64,000 bases of DNA. Origin: Betaproteobacteria bacterium. Lineage in GTDB: Bacteria > Pseudomonadota > Gammaproteobacteria > Burkholderiales > Ga0077523. A program made the translations under genes and the position numbers. The stretch spans positions 6,432-70,431 of the forward strand of contig JADJPK010000023.1 of NCBI GenBank assembly GCA_016713305.1, given 5' to 3'. The notes under the pieces were generated by a model. That model worked only from the letters and a program-made list of their open reading frames with translations. It searched no databases and was not told where the DNA came from. Of this stretch, positions 27,987-38,427 are shown piece after piece. Positions within the stretch are counted from its first letter, which is position 1. Every line of letters starts with the position of its first letter.

Positions 27987-29480
27987 CTATGCCCGGGCAG
28001 CCTTGGCGACCAGCGGAAGCGCGAGACACAGACGCGTCCCCCCACGCGGCGCCGGCAATGTGCGCAGACTGCCCCCATGCAGCCAGGCGATTCTCTGTGT
28101 GATGGCCAGGCCCAGACCGCCGAACCCGCCGCCTGGCCGTGAAGGCGGCGATTCGCGCAGGGGCCGGCCGGCATCGAGGCGACTGGAAATCTCTCCCGGC
28201 AATCCGGGCCCGTCGTCTTCCACCAGTACCGTCACGCCCTGCCCTCTGTGCGTGAGGCTCACTCTTACAGGTCTCTGCCCGGCTCCATGACGTATGGCGT
28301 TGTCGATCAGATTCGTCAGTGCGCGGTCTATGAGTTGCAGATCGCCTTCCATGTCGATGGGACCCGGCGGCGAGCCGAGCAGGGCGACGGGAGACGGTCG
28401 CGCGGAAAGCTCGAATTTCTGTACCGTGTCGTGGACGAGTTCATCGAGACGAAATCGGTCCCGCTGCATGATCTCGTCCGTGGATTGGAGGCGCGCAAGC
28501 TCGAACAGTTGTTGAGACATGCGCCGCACCTTGTCACTCTGCGCAATGGCTGCAGCGACGTAGCGGCGCCTCTCCTCCGGCTCGATGGCGACACCGCGCT
28601 GTTGCAGAGCTTCGAGATAACCGTGAAGCGCGGTGAGTGGCGTACGCAAGTCGTGCGCTACATTGGCGATCACCTCCCGGTGTGCCGCCTGCTGGGCGGC
28701 CTGGTCCTTCGCCTGCGTCTCGATTCTTAGCGCCATCGTCTCGAATGATCGCCCGATCGCCGCGACTTCGTCTCCGGATGCGGCGGCAGACACGGCACCG
28801 TCGTCAGGATTCGATCGGTCGACACGAAAAGACTGCATTCTCAGAGCGAGCTGACGCAGCGGCCGCGTGAGGGATCGAACAGCCATGAGACCCACGATCA
28901 GGGTGAGCGCGAGTCCGGCGCCAATGCCCACTGCGATGGATGCCCACAAACGCCGCGAGCCCACGTTGCCCTCCGCGTGCATGCGGGCCTGCCCGTTGAG
29001 AACCACATAAAGATACCCGGGCGGACTACCGGACACCGAGGGGAACATGGCTGCGCTGAATATCTTGGGTCTGCCGGGCGCCTTGGGGTCCGAACCGGGT
29101 ATCGGCAGGCTTTCGTCGGACAGGAAACGCCGCACTGCCTGCATGTTCACCTGGGCCTCCCGCACGTCACCAGGATCGCCAAGGTAGGCGCGGACGCGCC
29201 CGTCCTGGTCCAGCACGTAGACGTCGATGGCCGGGTTGACGGTCATCAGCATGTGCAGGAGGGAATCGAGCGCGGCCCGATCGAGGGCTCCATCCACGGG
29301 CTTCGTGACCTCCGGCCAGTGCTCGACGATGTGCCGTGCAAGTCCGTGCGACAGGCGCTGGAGCGTCTCGCGCTCGTGCTCGACCGTCACGTGGTGCTCC
29401 AGGAACGCCACGAACAAGCTGAAACCGAGCAGCAGCCCCGCAAATGCCACGACGATCCGATGGGAGAGTGACAGCGTCAC
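27987..29480 (-). CDS. Sensor histidine kinase of a two-component system
   Basis: This 497-residue membrane kinase has helix 1 (residues 7-26, HRIVVAFAGLLLGFSLFVAF), a periplasmic sensor of about 150 residues and helix 2 (about 180-200, SIAVGIGAGLALTLIVGLMA). A HAMP segment follows, then HisKA with phosphoacceptor His276 (VIANVAHDLRTPL), and a HATPase with N-box ALTNLIDNAIRHG (about 387-399), G1 VEDDGPGLPG and G2 GGFGGLGLAITQR. Its GTG start overlaps the regulator's stop by four bases (GTGA), so the pair is coupled, regulator first. The stimulus is unknown; the sensor domain has no motif I recognise. Confidence 0.9.
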   Translation of the reverse strand: MTLSLSHRIVVAFAGLLLGFSLFVAFLEHHVTVEHERETLQRLSHGLARHIVEHWPEVTKPVDGALDRAALDSLLHMLMTVNPAIDVYVLDQDGRVRAYLGDPGDVREAQVNMQAVRRFLSDESLPIPGSDPKAPGRPKIFSAAMFPSVSGSPPGYLYVVLNGQARMHAEGNVGSRRLWASIAVGIGAGLALTLIVGLMAVRSLTRPLRQLALRMQSFRVDRSNPDDGAVSAAASGDEVAAIGRSFETMALRIETQAKDQAAQQAAHREVIANVAHDLRTPLTALHGYLEALQQRGVAIEPEERRRYVAAAIAQSDKVRRMSQQLFELARLQSTDEIMQRDRFRLDELVHDTVQKFELSARPSPVALLGSPPGPIDMEGDLQLIDRALTNLIDNAIRHGAGQRPVRVSLTHRGQGVTVLVEDDGPGLPGEISSRLDAGRPLRESPPSRPGGGFGGLGLAITQRIAWLHGGSLRTLPAPRGGTRLCLALPLVAKAARA

Positions 29481-30184
29481 TTCGACGTCACCCTGTCGCC
29501 GAAACGATAGCCCATGCCCCAGACAGTCTCGATGAGCCTGGGCGCCTGCGGGTCCTCCTCAATCTTGCTGCGCAGGCGATTGATGTGAGAGTTGACCGTG
29601 TGTTCATACCCGTCGAATCCGGTACCCCACACGCGATTGAGCAGATCGGTCCGGCTGAAGATCTGCCGCGGATGACGTGCCAGGAAGTGGAGCAGATCGA
29701 ACTCCCGCAACGTGAGTGTCACCACCTGTTCCCCGCGCCTCAATTCTCGCCGGACCGGATCGAGCACGCACCCGCCGAAGCGAAGTTCCGCCGGCGCCGC
29801 GTCGGCACGGCGCAGTTTCGCTGCCCGGCGCAACAGCGCCCGAACCCGGGCCACCAGTTCCAGCACCGAGAATGGCTTGGGCAAGTAGTCGTCGGCGCCC
29901 AGTTCGAGTCCCAGCACCCGGTGAGTCTCGCTGGTCCGTGCGCTCACGATGATCAGGGGCACGTAGTCGGCTCGCTCCCGGATGTGGCGACACACGTCCA
30001 GCCCATCCGCACCCGGCAGCATGAGATCGAGCACGACGAGGTCGAACGCTTGGCGACCCATGGCTTCCATGGCATTTCTGCCATCGCTTTCCCGATGGAC
30101 GGAAAAACCGGCCTGGTTGAGGTGCAGTGCCACCACCTCCGCAATGGCGTCGTCGTCCTCGACGAGCAGCAGGTTCTGGGTCAT
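29477..30184 (-). CDS. OmpR/PhoB-family response regulator
   Basis: This 235-residue regulator has a receiver domain with the acidic pair VEDDD (residues 8-12), phosphoacceptor Asp53 in LVVLDLMLPGADG, the switch Ser/Thr in IIVSART and the conserved Lys in DDYLPKPFSVLEL. The winged-helix output domain shows LTLREFDLLHFLARHPRQIF, SRTDLLNRVWG, TVNSHINRLRSKIEEDP and VWGMGYRF. The ATG at 30184 is natural. It precedes and overlaps the kinase gene. Across the 197-base divergent gap lies a PEP-CTERM/spondin gene, a possible target, though that is only positional inference. Confidence 0.92.
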   Translation of the reverse strand: MTQNLLLVEDDDAIAEVVALHLNQAGFSVHRESDGRNAMEAMGRQAFDLVVLDLMLPGADGLDVCRHIRERADYVPLIIVSARTSETHRVLGLELGADDYLPKPFSVLELVARVRALLRRAAKLRRADAAPAELRFGGCVLDPVRRELRRGEQVVTLTLREFDLLHFLARHPRQIFSRTDLLNRVWGTGFDGYEHTVNSHINRLRSKIEEDPQAPRLIETVWGMGYRFGDRVTSK

Positions 30185-30381
30185 CCCACGCCTCGTGTGC
30201 CTGCGGGCTCCCGCCGCATTCGGATTTGACCACTTCGGGATTCCGAAGACCTCACGCAGCCGTGAACTTCCGGTGAGGACTCCGTGACCGTGTCCTGCGC
30301 ACCATGGTAACGCCTGGATCCCGATTGTCCCGGAGTCCTCGTGCCACATACCGTCATGACTGTCGAAAAGGAGATACCCGA

Positions 30382-31188
30382 ATGATCAGTACAAGAAGAT
30401 TGGCCAGACCTCTCGCAACCTTCGTCGGCGTGCTCGGACTTGCGGGTGGCGCCAGCGCCGCGCAAGTCATGGTGACCGTCACCGTGGAGAACCTGACACC
30501 GGCGGGCAGCGTCGCATTCGCGCCGCTCACGCTCGGTTTCCATGGCGGCACCTTCGACGCCTTCAACATCGGCGATGCCGCTACACCCGAGATCATGCCG
30601 ATTGCAGAGGGCGGCAATGGCGCTGCCTGGCTGGCGTCTCTCGCTGCCACCGATTCCACCTCGATCGGTGGAGCGGTGATTCCCTCGCCTGCCGGTCCGC
30701 TCACGCCAGGCGGCATGGCATCCGGCACCTTTCTGGTCGACACATCGGTAAACCCGTACTTCTCGTTCGGCACCATGGTCGTGCCAAGCAACGACTTCTT
30801 CATCGGCAACGACGATCCCATGGCCTACCGGCTGTTCGATAACGGAGGAAACCTGCTCATCAGCTCCATCACGCAACGCAGCCGGGACATCTGGGACGCC
30901 GGGTCGGGGATTCACGATCCGGCAGCCGCCGCGTTCGTCGGGAACGGATCGCTCCGGGCAGACCAGAATTCGGTGGTCGCGTTCAATTTCGCCGAGTTCG
31001 CGGCATACAACGGACTCCAGACGGCCGCAGGCTACACCTTCGACAGTCAGCTCGCGGCGAACAGCGAGATCTACCGGATCTCGTTCGATGTCGCGGCCGT
31101 CCCCGAACCGCAGACCTACGGCCTCCTGGCTGTGGGTCTGGCCATCGTGGGATGGGCAGGACGGCGTTCCGTCGTCCGTGTGAACTAG
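30382..31188 (+). CDS. Spondin-domain PEP-CTERM protein
   Basis: This exported protein of about 268 residues starts at ATG 30382 after AAAAGGAG. The signal peptide LARPLATFVGVLGLAGGASA leads into a Spondin_N-like domain: VTVTVENLTPAGSVAFAPLT, LGFHGGTFDAFNIG, SFGTMVVPSNDFFIGNDDP and the late WDAGSGIHDPAAAAF. The C-terminus is a PEP-CTERM signal: VPEPQTYGLLAVGLAIVGW followed by AGRRS. Spondin_N-PEP-CTERM proteins occur in exosortase-bearing environmental bacteria; their role in the matrix is unknown. It diverges from the two-component system and has its own ribosome site. A tRNA-Ser lies 218 bases downstream on the other strand. Confidence 0.85.
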   Translation: MISTRRLARPLATFVGVLGLAGGASAAQVMVTVTVENLTPAGSVAFAPLTLGFHGGTFDAFNIGDAATPEIMPIAEGGNGAAWLASLAATDSTSIGGAVIPSPAGPLTPGGMASGTFLVDTSVNPYFSFGTMVVPSNDFFIGNDDPMAYRLFDNGGNLLISSITQRSRDIWDAGSGIHDPAAAAFVGNGSLRADQNSVVAFNFAEFAAYNGLQTAAGYTFDSQLAANSEIYRISFDVAAVPEPQTYGLLAVGLAIVGWAGRRSVVRVN

Positions 31189-31406
31189 GTTTCCGCCGCA
31201 TCGGGCCGGGGGCGAGGACAACCCTGCAGTTCGCGTGGGAGGACACGTTCGGGACAGCGCACCGGACCATCGGAGCGACCCGACAACCTCCCATGCGAAT
31301 CCATTGGACCGTGGGCACGGGAGCGAGCGAGGTCGTGCGGCGGGGTGTCGGGAGCCACCATCCGGCGAAGAGACGAGACGGATACAAGCGCATCGCGACG
31401 AGAACT

Positions 31407-31496
31407 TGGCGGAGAGTGTGAGATTCGAACTCACGAGGGGCGTGAACCCCTGCCGGTTTTCAAGACCGGTGCAATCGACCGCTCTGCCAACTCTCC
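31407..31496 (-). tRNA. tRNA-Ser (TGA anticodon)
   Basis: This is a class II tRNA of 90 bases. The acceptor GGAGAGT pairs with ACTCTCC, the anticodon arm CCGGT-CTTGAAA-ACCGG gives TGA, and a long variable arm (CAGGGGTTCACGCCCCTCG) is present. The T-arm has TTCGAAT, with discriminator G and encoded CCA (31407-31409). It reads UCN serine codons. Confidence 0.95.
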
Positions 31497-31612
31497 GTCA
31501 CTACCATCCTGCGTCGACCCGGCCAGTTCCGGGTCCAGCTGACCTTACGGTCACCGCGCGCCGGGGTCAGGAGGATGATACCGCCCCTCGTCATTCTTGC
31601 CGACATCCAAGA

Positions 31613-31641
31613 TTGAAACTAAGGGGGTGTTTGCGTAGTCT
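31613..31641 (+). promoter_or_regulatory. Possible sigma-70 promoter of the YccA-like gene
   Basis: TTGAAA (31613-31618) is separated by 17 bases from TAGTCT (31636-31641), about 40 bases upstream of the start codon. The -35 is good, the -10 weak. Confidence 0.35.
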
Positions 31642-31681
31642 TAGGGGCTGACGTTCTCCCTACTTGTAAGAGGAAAACCTG

Positions 31682-32367
31682 ATGCAGCCAAATGTGCAAG
31701 TCCTGTCCGGCAGCCGTGCCCTGGGCGTCTCTCAGCAGAAGGTGCTTCGCAATACCTACATGCTGCTTGCTCTCACCATGGTGCCGACCGTCATCGGGGC
31801 GCTCATCGGCATGTCGACGGCGGGTATCGTCGTACAGCACCCCATCCTTTCCAGCCTGGTCATGCTGGGCGGCGTGATCGGTCTCCAGTTCGCCATCGCT
31901 GCGAACCGCAACAGCGGCCTGGGCGTGGCCCTGCTCCTGGGCATGACGTTCCTCCTGGGATGGTGGTTGGGCCCCATGCTCAACTTCGCTCTGGCTCTGC
32001 GCAACGGCCCGCAGTTGGTGGGTCTGGCCGCAGCCGGCACCGGCGGCATCTTGCTGGCCATGAGCGCCATCGCCACGGGTTCCAAGCGGGACTTCAGCTT
32101 CATGGGCAAGTTCCTGGTGGTCGGCATGGTTATCCTGCTGGTGGCGAGCCTGGCCAACATGTTCCTGCACCTCCCCGCTCTGTCGCTCACCATCTCCTGC
32201 CTCGCCATCGGCGTTTTTCGTTGTTCCTGCTTCACGATGTCAGCCGGATCGTCAATGGCGGTGAAACCAACTACATCATGGCGGCCACGGGCGTGTACAT
32301 GAGCCTGTACAACATCTTCGTGAACCTGCTGAACCTCCTGATGGCGTTCGGCGGCGAACGGGACTGA
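31682..32367 (+). CDS. Bax inhibitor-1/YccA family membrane protein, frameshifted
   Basis: This seven-helix membrane protein of the BI-1/YccA family is related to the FtsH modulator YccA. The ATG at 31682 has AAGAGGA upstream. Helices include TYMLLALTMVPTVIGALIGM, SSLVMLGGVIGLQFAIAANR, GVALLLGMTFLLGWWLGPML and MGKFLVVGMVILLVASLANM. A frame change near 32210 restores FSLFLLHDVSRIVNGGETNY, the family's conserved D-x-x-x-I-x-x-G segment. The last helix is SLYNIFVNLLNLLMAFGGER and the stop is at 32365-32367. A terminator follows. The function (protease control or ion leak) is inferred from relatives. Confidence 0.88.
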
Positions 32368-32392
32368 CGTTTCCCGGCGCACCCGAATCGAG

Positions 32393-32424
32393 CAGGCGAC
32401 CTTCGGGTCGCCTGTTCTGCTTTT
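32393..32424 (+). terminator. Rho-independent terminator
   Basis: The stem CAGGCGACC (32393-32401) and GGTCGCCTG (32406-32414) with a TTCG tetraloop is followed by TTCTGCTTTT. It lies 26 bases after the YccA-like gene. Confidence 0.85.
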
Positions 32425-32451
32425 CATGTACCCATTCGCGAACCCGCCACC

Positions 32452-33774
32452 TCATCGGTCGAACAGGGCGATGGACTCGACATGCGCAGTGTGGGGAAAC
32501 ATGTTGGCCACCCCCGCCCCGGTCAGACGGTAGCCCAACACGTTCACGAGAACGTTGGCGTCGCGGGCCAACGTGGCCGGACTGCAGGACACGTACACGA
32601 TTCGACGGGGCTCCCTGCCCTCCAGCGACTTGACCAGTTCCATCGCACCGTCCCGAGGCGGGTCTATCAGCATCTTGTCGAAGCGGCCAAAGCGATCGAG
32701 ATCTGCGGATGTCACGGCAAAGAGATTGGCCACGCGGAATTCCGCCCGGGAATCCAGATCGTTTCGCCGGGCATTGTCCGCAGCTCGCTTCACCAGCGAT
32801 TCGCTGCCCTCGACGCCCACGACGCGAGCACCTCGCCGCGCGATGGGCAGGGAGAAGTTGCCCAGCCCGCAGAACATGTCCGCGATCCGTTCGCCCGGCT
32901 GCGGGTCAAGCATGCCTATCGCTCGCGCCACCAGCACCCGGTTGATCTGATGATTGACCTGCGTGAACTCCGTGGGTGAAAAATGGAGCCTCACGTCGAA
33001 CTCCGGCAAGGTGTAAGCGACTTCCGGCCAGGGAAGCGGGTGAAGCGGGGTCACGGTCTCCGGTCCCTTGGGCTGGAGAGCCAAGGCGACGTTGTAGCGC
33101 ACCGCGAAAGCCCTCAGGATCGCCTCGTCCTCGGGTGAGGGGGCCAACAGCACCCGGAACACCAGGACGTCCATCCGGTCCCCGATCGCCAGTTCGATCT
33201 GGGGCACGCGATCCCGGATGCTCAGCGAAGCGATGAGCTCCCGCAGCGGCACCAACAGGTCGGAAATGCGTCTTGGCACCACGTGGCATTCACGCATGTC
33301 GGCCACGTAGCTGCTGCGCCGCTCGTGAAATCCAACCAGCACGCCCCCCTTCTTGATCACATTGCGCACGGAGAAGCGGGCGCGATAGCGGTATTCCCAC
33401 GCCGGACCGTGAATGGCCGGCAGGATCACGTCAGGCGTCACGCCACCGATGCGTCCCAGGCAATCCTCGAGCACGCGCTGCTTCACTGCAACCTGAGCGG
33501 ATGGCGTGAGATGTTGCATGGAACATCCGCCGCAGACGCCGAAGTGCTTGCATCGAGGCTCCACCCGCTGGCTGCTCGCGTTCGAGATCCGCGCTGCGAC
33601 CGCGAATTCGTACGATTGTTTCGACTTGAGCGTCTGGACGTGCGCTGTCTCACCCGGAAGCGCGCCGTCCACGAACACCACCTTGCCCTCTCGATGACCG
33701 ACGCCCTTGCCTTCGTGATCCAGCGATTCGATCTCGACTTCCGCCCCTGCAATATCGTTCAAACCGTCTCCCAC
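32452..33774 (-). CDS. rlmD: 23S rRNA (uracil-1939-C5)-methyltransferase RlmD
   Basis: RlmD methylates U1939 of 23S rRNA using SAM and carries an iron-sulfur cluster. Seen: an N-terminal TRAM domain (EVEIESLDHEGKGVGHREGK), the cluster cysteines in CKHFGVCGGCSMQHL, the HGPAWEYRYRARFSVR region, SPTEFTQVNHQINRVLV, the SAM motif IADMFCGLGNFSLPIARRG, LIDPPRDGAMELVKSL and the catalytic-Cys segment IVYVSCSPATLARD. The frame runs far upstream, but similarity begins at VGDGLNDIAG. I chose the GTG at 33774; a TTG at 33762 that overlaps the upstream stop is an alternative. It is coupled to the exonuclease gene. Confidence 0.9.
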   Translation of the reverse strand: MGDGLNDIAGAEVEIESLDHEGKGVGHREGKVVFVDGALPGETAHVQTLKSKQSYEFAVAARISNASSQRVEPRCKHFGVCGGCSMQHLTPSAQVAVKQRVLEDCLGRIGGVTPDVILPAIHGPAWEYRYRARFSVRNVIKKGGVLVGFHERRSSYVADMRECHVVPRRISDLLVPLRELIASLSIRDRVPQIELAIGDRMDVLVFRVLLAPSPEDEAILRAFAVRYNVALALQPKGPETVTPLHPLPWPEVAYTLPEFDVRLHFSPTEFTQVNHQINRVLVARAIGMLDPQPGERIADMFCGLGNFSLPIARRGARVVGVEGSESLVKRAADNARRNDLDSRAEFRVANLFAVTSADLDRFGRFDKMLIDPPRDGAMELVKSLEGREPRRIVYVSCSPATLARDANVLVNVLGYRLTGAGVANMFPHTAHVESIALFDR

Positions 33775-34538
33775 ATCCGCAGGAATTGCCGCCAGTGTTC
33801 TCCGGGCAGCTTCTCCAGCGCTCCTCGCACCAACATGCACTCGTTCGCGTATGCCTCGCGGCCGAGCGCCCCTCTCATCAACTGAAATCGCAAATACACG
33901 AGGTACGTGTTGACCACGTCCGTTTCGCAATAGTCGCGAATGCCCTGGATCTGCCCGTCCAGATAGGCCTGCCAGACCTTCCCCCCCGCCATGCCCAGCT
34001 TTCCCGGGAAGCCCAGTATCTGCGCCAGCTCGTCCAGGGGAACACTTGCCCGCGGCTGATACATGGCCAGGAGATCCATCAGATCCAGATGGCGCATGTG
34101 GTAGCGGCTGATGTAGTTGTTCCACTTGAAGTCGCGGTCGTCTTCGCCGAGATCCCAGTACTTCGAGGCGACCACCCCGTTGGCCAGCCCGCGGTAGTGC
34201 AGTACCGGCAGATCGAACCCTCCGCCGTTCCAGGATACGAGCTGAGGCGCGTAGCGCTCGACGCCGTCGAAGAACCGCTGGATGAGTTGCCCTTCCGGCT
34301 CCTCCGCCTCACCCAGCGACCAGACACGGAAGTGGTCGCGATCCCTGAGGACGCAGGAGATGACGACGACCTTGTGGAGGTGGTGCTGGAGAAAATCCGA
34401 CCCGGTCTGCTCGCGCCGCGCGCGAAAAGCCGCTTCGGCGACTTCGGCATCCGACAGGGAAGGATCGAATTCCCGCAGACGGCGCAGGGCAGCGACGTCA
34501 GGTACGGTCTCTATGTCGAAGACGAGGACGGGATTCAC
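33759..34538 (-). CDS. PolB-type 3'-5' exonuclease
   Basis: This predicted stand-alone 3'-5' exonuclease is related to the proofreading domain of family-B polymerases. It has 259 residues from a GTG at 34538. The DEDDy site is visible: ExoI VLVFDIETVPD, ExoII LVSWNGGGFDLPVLHYRG and ExoIII-type IRDYCETDVVNTYLVYLRF with the conserved Tyr and Asp. HLDLMDLLAMYQPR and AQILGFPGKLGMAGGKVW are also family hallmarks. Its stop region overlaps the rlmD start, giving an exonuclease-rRNA methyltransferase pair. In vivo role unknown; repair or RNA processing are possible. Confidence 0.82.
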   Translation of the reverse strand: MNPVLVFDIETVPDVAALRRLREFDPSLSDAEVAEAAFRARREQTGSDFLQHHLHKVVVISCVLRDRDHFRVWSLGEAEEPEGQLIQRFFDGVERYAPQLVSWNGGGFDLPVLHYRGLANGVVASKYWDLGEDDRDFKWNNYISRYHMRHLDLMDLLAMYQPRASVPLDELAQILGFPGKLGMAGGKVWQAYLDGQIQGIRDYCETDVVNTYLVYLRFQLMRGALGREAYANECMLVRGALEKLPGEHWRQFLRMWETV

Positions 34539-34793
34539 GGCTCAGCTTGGCGGCAAAGGCCGCGATTCTACATTCCGGCACAGGGCTTGCCTCGCGTCAG
34601 ACCCACCGCGCCCGGCATTTTTTCCTGTGCCGTAGCGTTGATGCATGTCAGATAACCGCCAGGAAACGCCACCACGGGCTCCCGCAGCCAGGGTCCCGGT
34701 GCTAGCATGCCTTTTTCTTGTTGATAGTCCGTGCATTGCGACGGGCTCAGGGAGATCGAAGCAGTGAAAATCGAAGACATCGGGAGGCCCGCC

Positions 34794-36635
<1,842 letters not shown>

Positions 36636-36651
36636 GCCCCCCGAGTCACCA

Positions 36652-36684
36652 GCAGAAAGGCGCTCCGATGAGCGCCTTTCCTGC
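36652..36684 (+). terminator. Rho-independent terminator of pckG
   Basis: The arms AAAGGCGCTC (36656-36665) and GAGCGCCTTT (36670-36679) with loop CGAT form ten pairs, extended by GCAG/CTGC around a bulge. It begins 16 bases after the pckG stop and the 3' arm supplies the T run. Confidence 0.85.
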
Positions 36685-36746
36685 TGCCGTGTCACCCTTG
36701 TCGCGTCGATTCCGCGACGCTGTCCTCCGTCGGGCGGACGCAGCAA

Positions 36747-37337
36747 TCAACCGAAGATTCCCGTGGACAGATAGCGATCGCCACGGTCACAGATGATGGT
36801 CACGATGACCGAGTCCTCCACCTGCTTGGAAAGCTCCAATGCAGCCCAGGTCGCGCCGCCGGCCGAAACGCCGCCAAAGATTCCTTCTTCGCGCGCGTTG
36901 GCGAACTGATCGAGGATCCTGCCTTCGCCTCGCGCCTGCATCGCCAGCGCGATGTCGCGCGCCGTCTCCATACCCCCCTGCTTGGGCGTCAGCACGAACG
37001 CTGCGCCGTACGCGGCCATGGTCTGCCTGCGTTCGACCGAAAGATCCTCGGGCATCACCAGGACCATGCGATACCCGCGCATGGCAGCCACCATCGCGAG
37101 GGCGATGCCGGTATTGCCGCTCGTGGGTTCGATCAGCGTATCGCCGGGCCTGATCTCGCCGCGAGCTTCGGCCCCCAGGATCATCGAGAGCGCCGGCCGG
37201 TCCTTCACCGACCCTGCAGGGTTGTTGCCTTCCAGCTTGCCCAGCACGACGTTGGTCGTCCTGCCGGGCAACCGCTTGAATCGCACGAGCGGCGTATTGC
37301 CGACGAAGTCGTCGAGGACGGGATACTCGGCGCTCAC
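36747..37337 (-). CDS. cysM: Cysteine synthase B (CysM) with a large internal deletion
   Basis: CysM makes cysteine from O-acetylserine and sulfide or thiosulfate with PLP. The GTG at 37337 overlaps the upstream stop and gives VSAEYPVLDDFVGNTPLVRF. The PLP-lysine segment NNPAGSVKDRPALSMI and substrate loop LIEPTSGNTGIALAM are intact to RILDQFAN. The next residues are AREEGIFGGVSAGGATWAAL, so roughly 95 residues are missing in frame, including the glycine-rich loop that holds the PLP phosphate. The 196-residue product compares with about 300 in the family. It is probably inactive if the deletion is real; an assembly collapse is the alternative. Confidence 0.85.
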   Translation of the reverse strand: MSAEYPVLDDFVGNTPLVRFKRLPGRTTNVVLGKLEGNNPAGSVKDRPALSMILGAEARGEIRPGDTLIEPTSGNTGIALAMVAAMRGYRMVLVMPEDLSVERRQTMAAYGAAFVLTPKQGGMETARDIALAMQARGEGRILDQFANAREEGIFGGVSAGGATWAALELSKQVEDSVIVTIICDRGDRYLSTGIFG

Positions 37338-38331
37338 GCCGCACGCTCCAGCAGCCACTTCACGTAACGAGACACCCCCTCTTCCACGGTCAGAAAGGTC
37401 GCGTCGTATCCGGCGGCACGAAGTTGCGACAAGTCCGCCTGGGTGAAACTCTGGTACTTTTCCTTCAAGCCCTCATGGAACGGAACGTAGTTCACCAGAC
37501 CGCCGGACCGCATCTGTTCCAGCGTGAGGCTGGGCTCCCCGGAGGCCTGCCGCAATGCGTTCACCGTCGCAACCGCCACATCGTTGAACGGCTGGCTGCG
37601 ACCGGTGCCGAGGTTGTAGACGCCCGATACGTCAGGGTGATCCATGAACCAGAGATTCACCCGTACGACATCTTCCACCGACACGAAATCCAGCCGCTGT
37701 TCGCCGGGTCCATAGCCACCGCTGCCTTCGAAGGGCTTCACCCGGCCCTCCGCGCGAAACTGGTTGAAGCAGTGGAATGCCACGGACGCCATGCGGCCCT
37801 TGTGCGCCTCGCGGGGACCGTATACGTTGAAGTACCGCAGGCCGACGACTTGCCCCCGCAGTTCGTTCCAGCGACGGCGCACCACCTGATCCATGAGGAA
37901 CTTCGAGGATCCGTAGACATTGAGCGGCGCCTCGCATTCACGGTCCTCGCGCGAAACTCCGGTCCTGCCCCGTACACGGCGGCGGATGACGCGTAGACGA
38001 ACCTCACGTCTTCGGCCTGGCACCAATCGAGCAGCGTCAATGTGTAGCGGTAGTTGTTGTCCATCATGTAGCGGCCATCGCCACCCATGGTGTCCGAGCA
38101 AGCGCCGTTGTGGAACACCATCTCGATCTCGCCGTCGAAGTCGCCGGCCACGAGCGCGTCCAGGAACGGCTCCTTGTCCCAGTAGTCCGCGATATCGCAA
38201 TCCGTGAGATTGCGAAACTTGTCGGCGCGCGTGAGGTTGTCCACGGCAAGGATGTCGCTCTCGCCACGGTCGTTGAGACCCTTCACGAGATTGGCACCGA
38301 TGAATCCGGCGGCGCCGGTTACCAGGATCAT
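37334..38331 (-). CDS. hldD: ADP-L-glycero-D-manno-heptose 6-epimerase, frameshifted
   Basis: HldD makes ADP-L-glycero-D-manno-heptose for the LPS inner core. The ATG at 38331 starts MILVTGAAGFIGANLVKGLN with the NADP-binding GxxGxxG. VDNLTRADKFRNL, FHNGACSDTMGGDGRYMMDN and the catalytic-Ser strand VYASSAAVYG follow. One frame change near 37960 leads to APLNVYGSSKFLMDQVV (YxxxK), GLRYFNVYGPREAHKGRMAS and the C-terminal heptose-site region. The stop overlaps the cysM start by GTGA. With rfaE and ugd it forms an envelope-sugar block. Confidence 0.92.
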
Positions 38332-38427
38332 GCGTATCTCCAGCGAGTGTTCATTCGAGTGAGGGTCGGCCGTGCGGTATCAGTGCAGCGCAAGCGTCGG
38401 ACCGATCTTGCAATACGCGAGTCCGGT

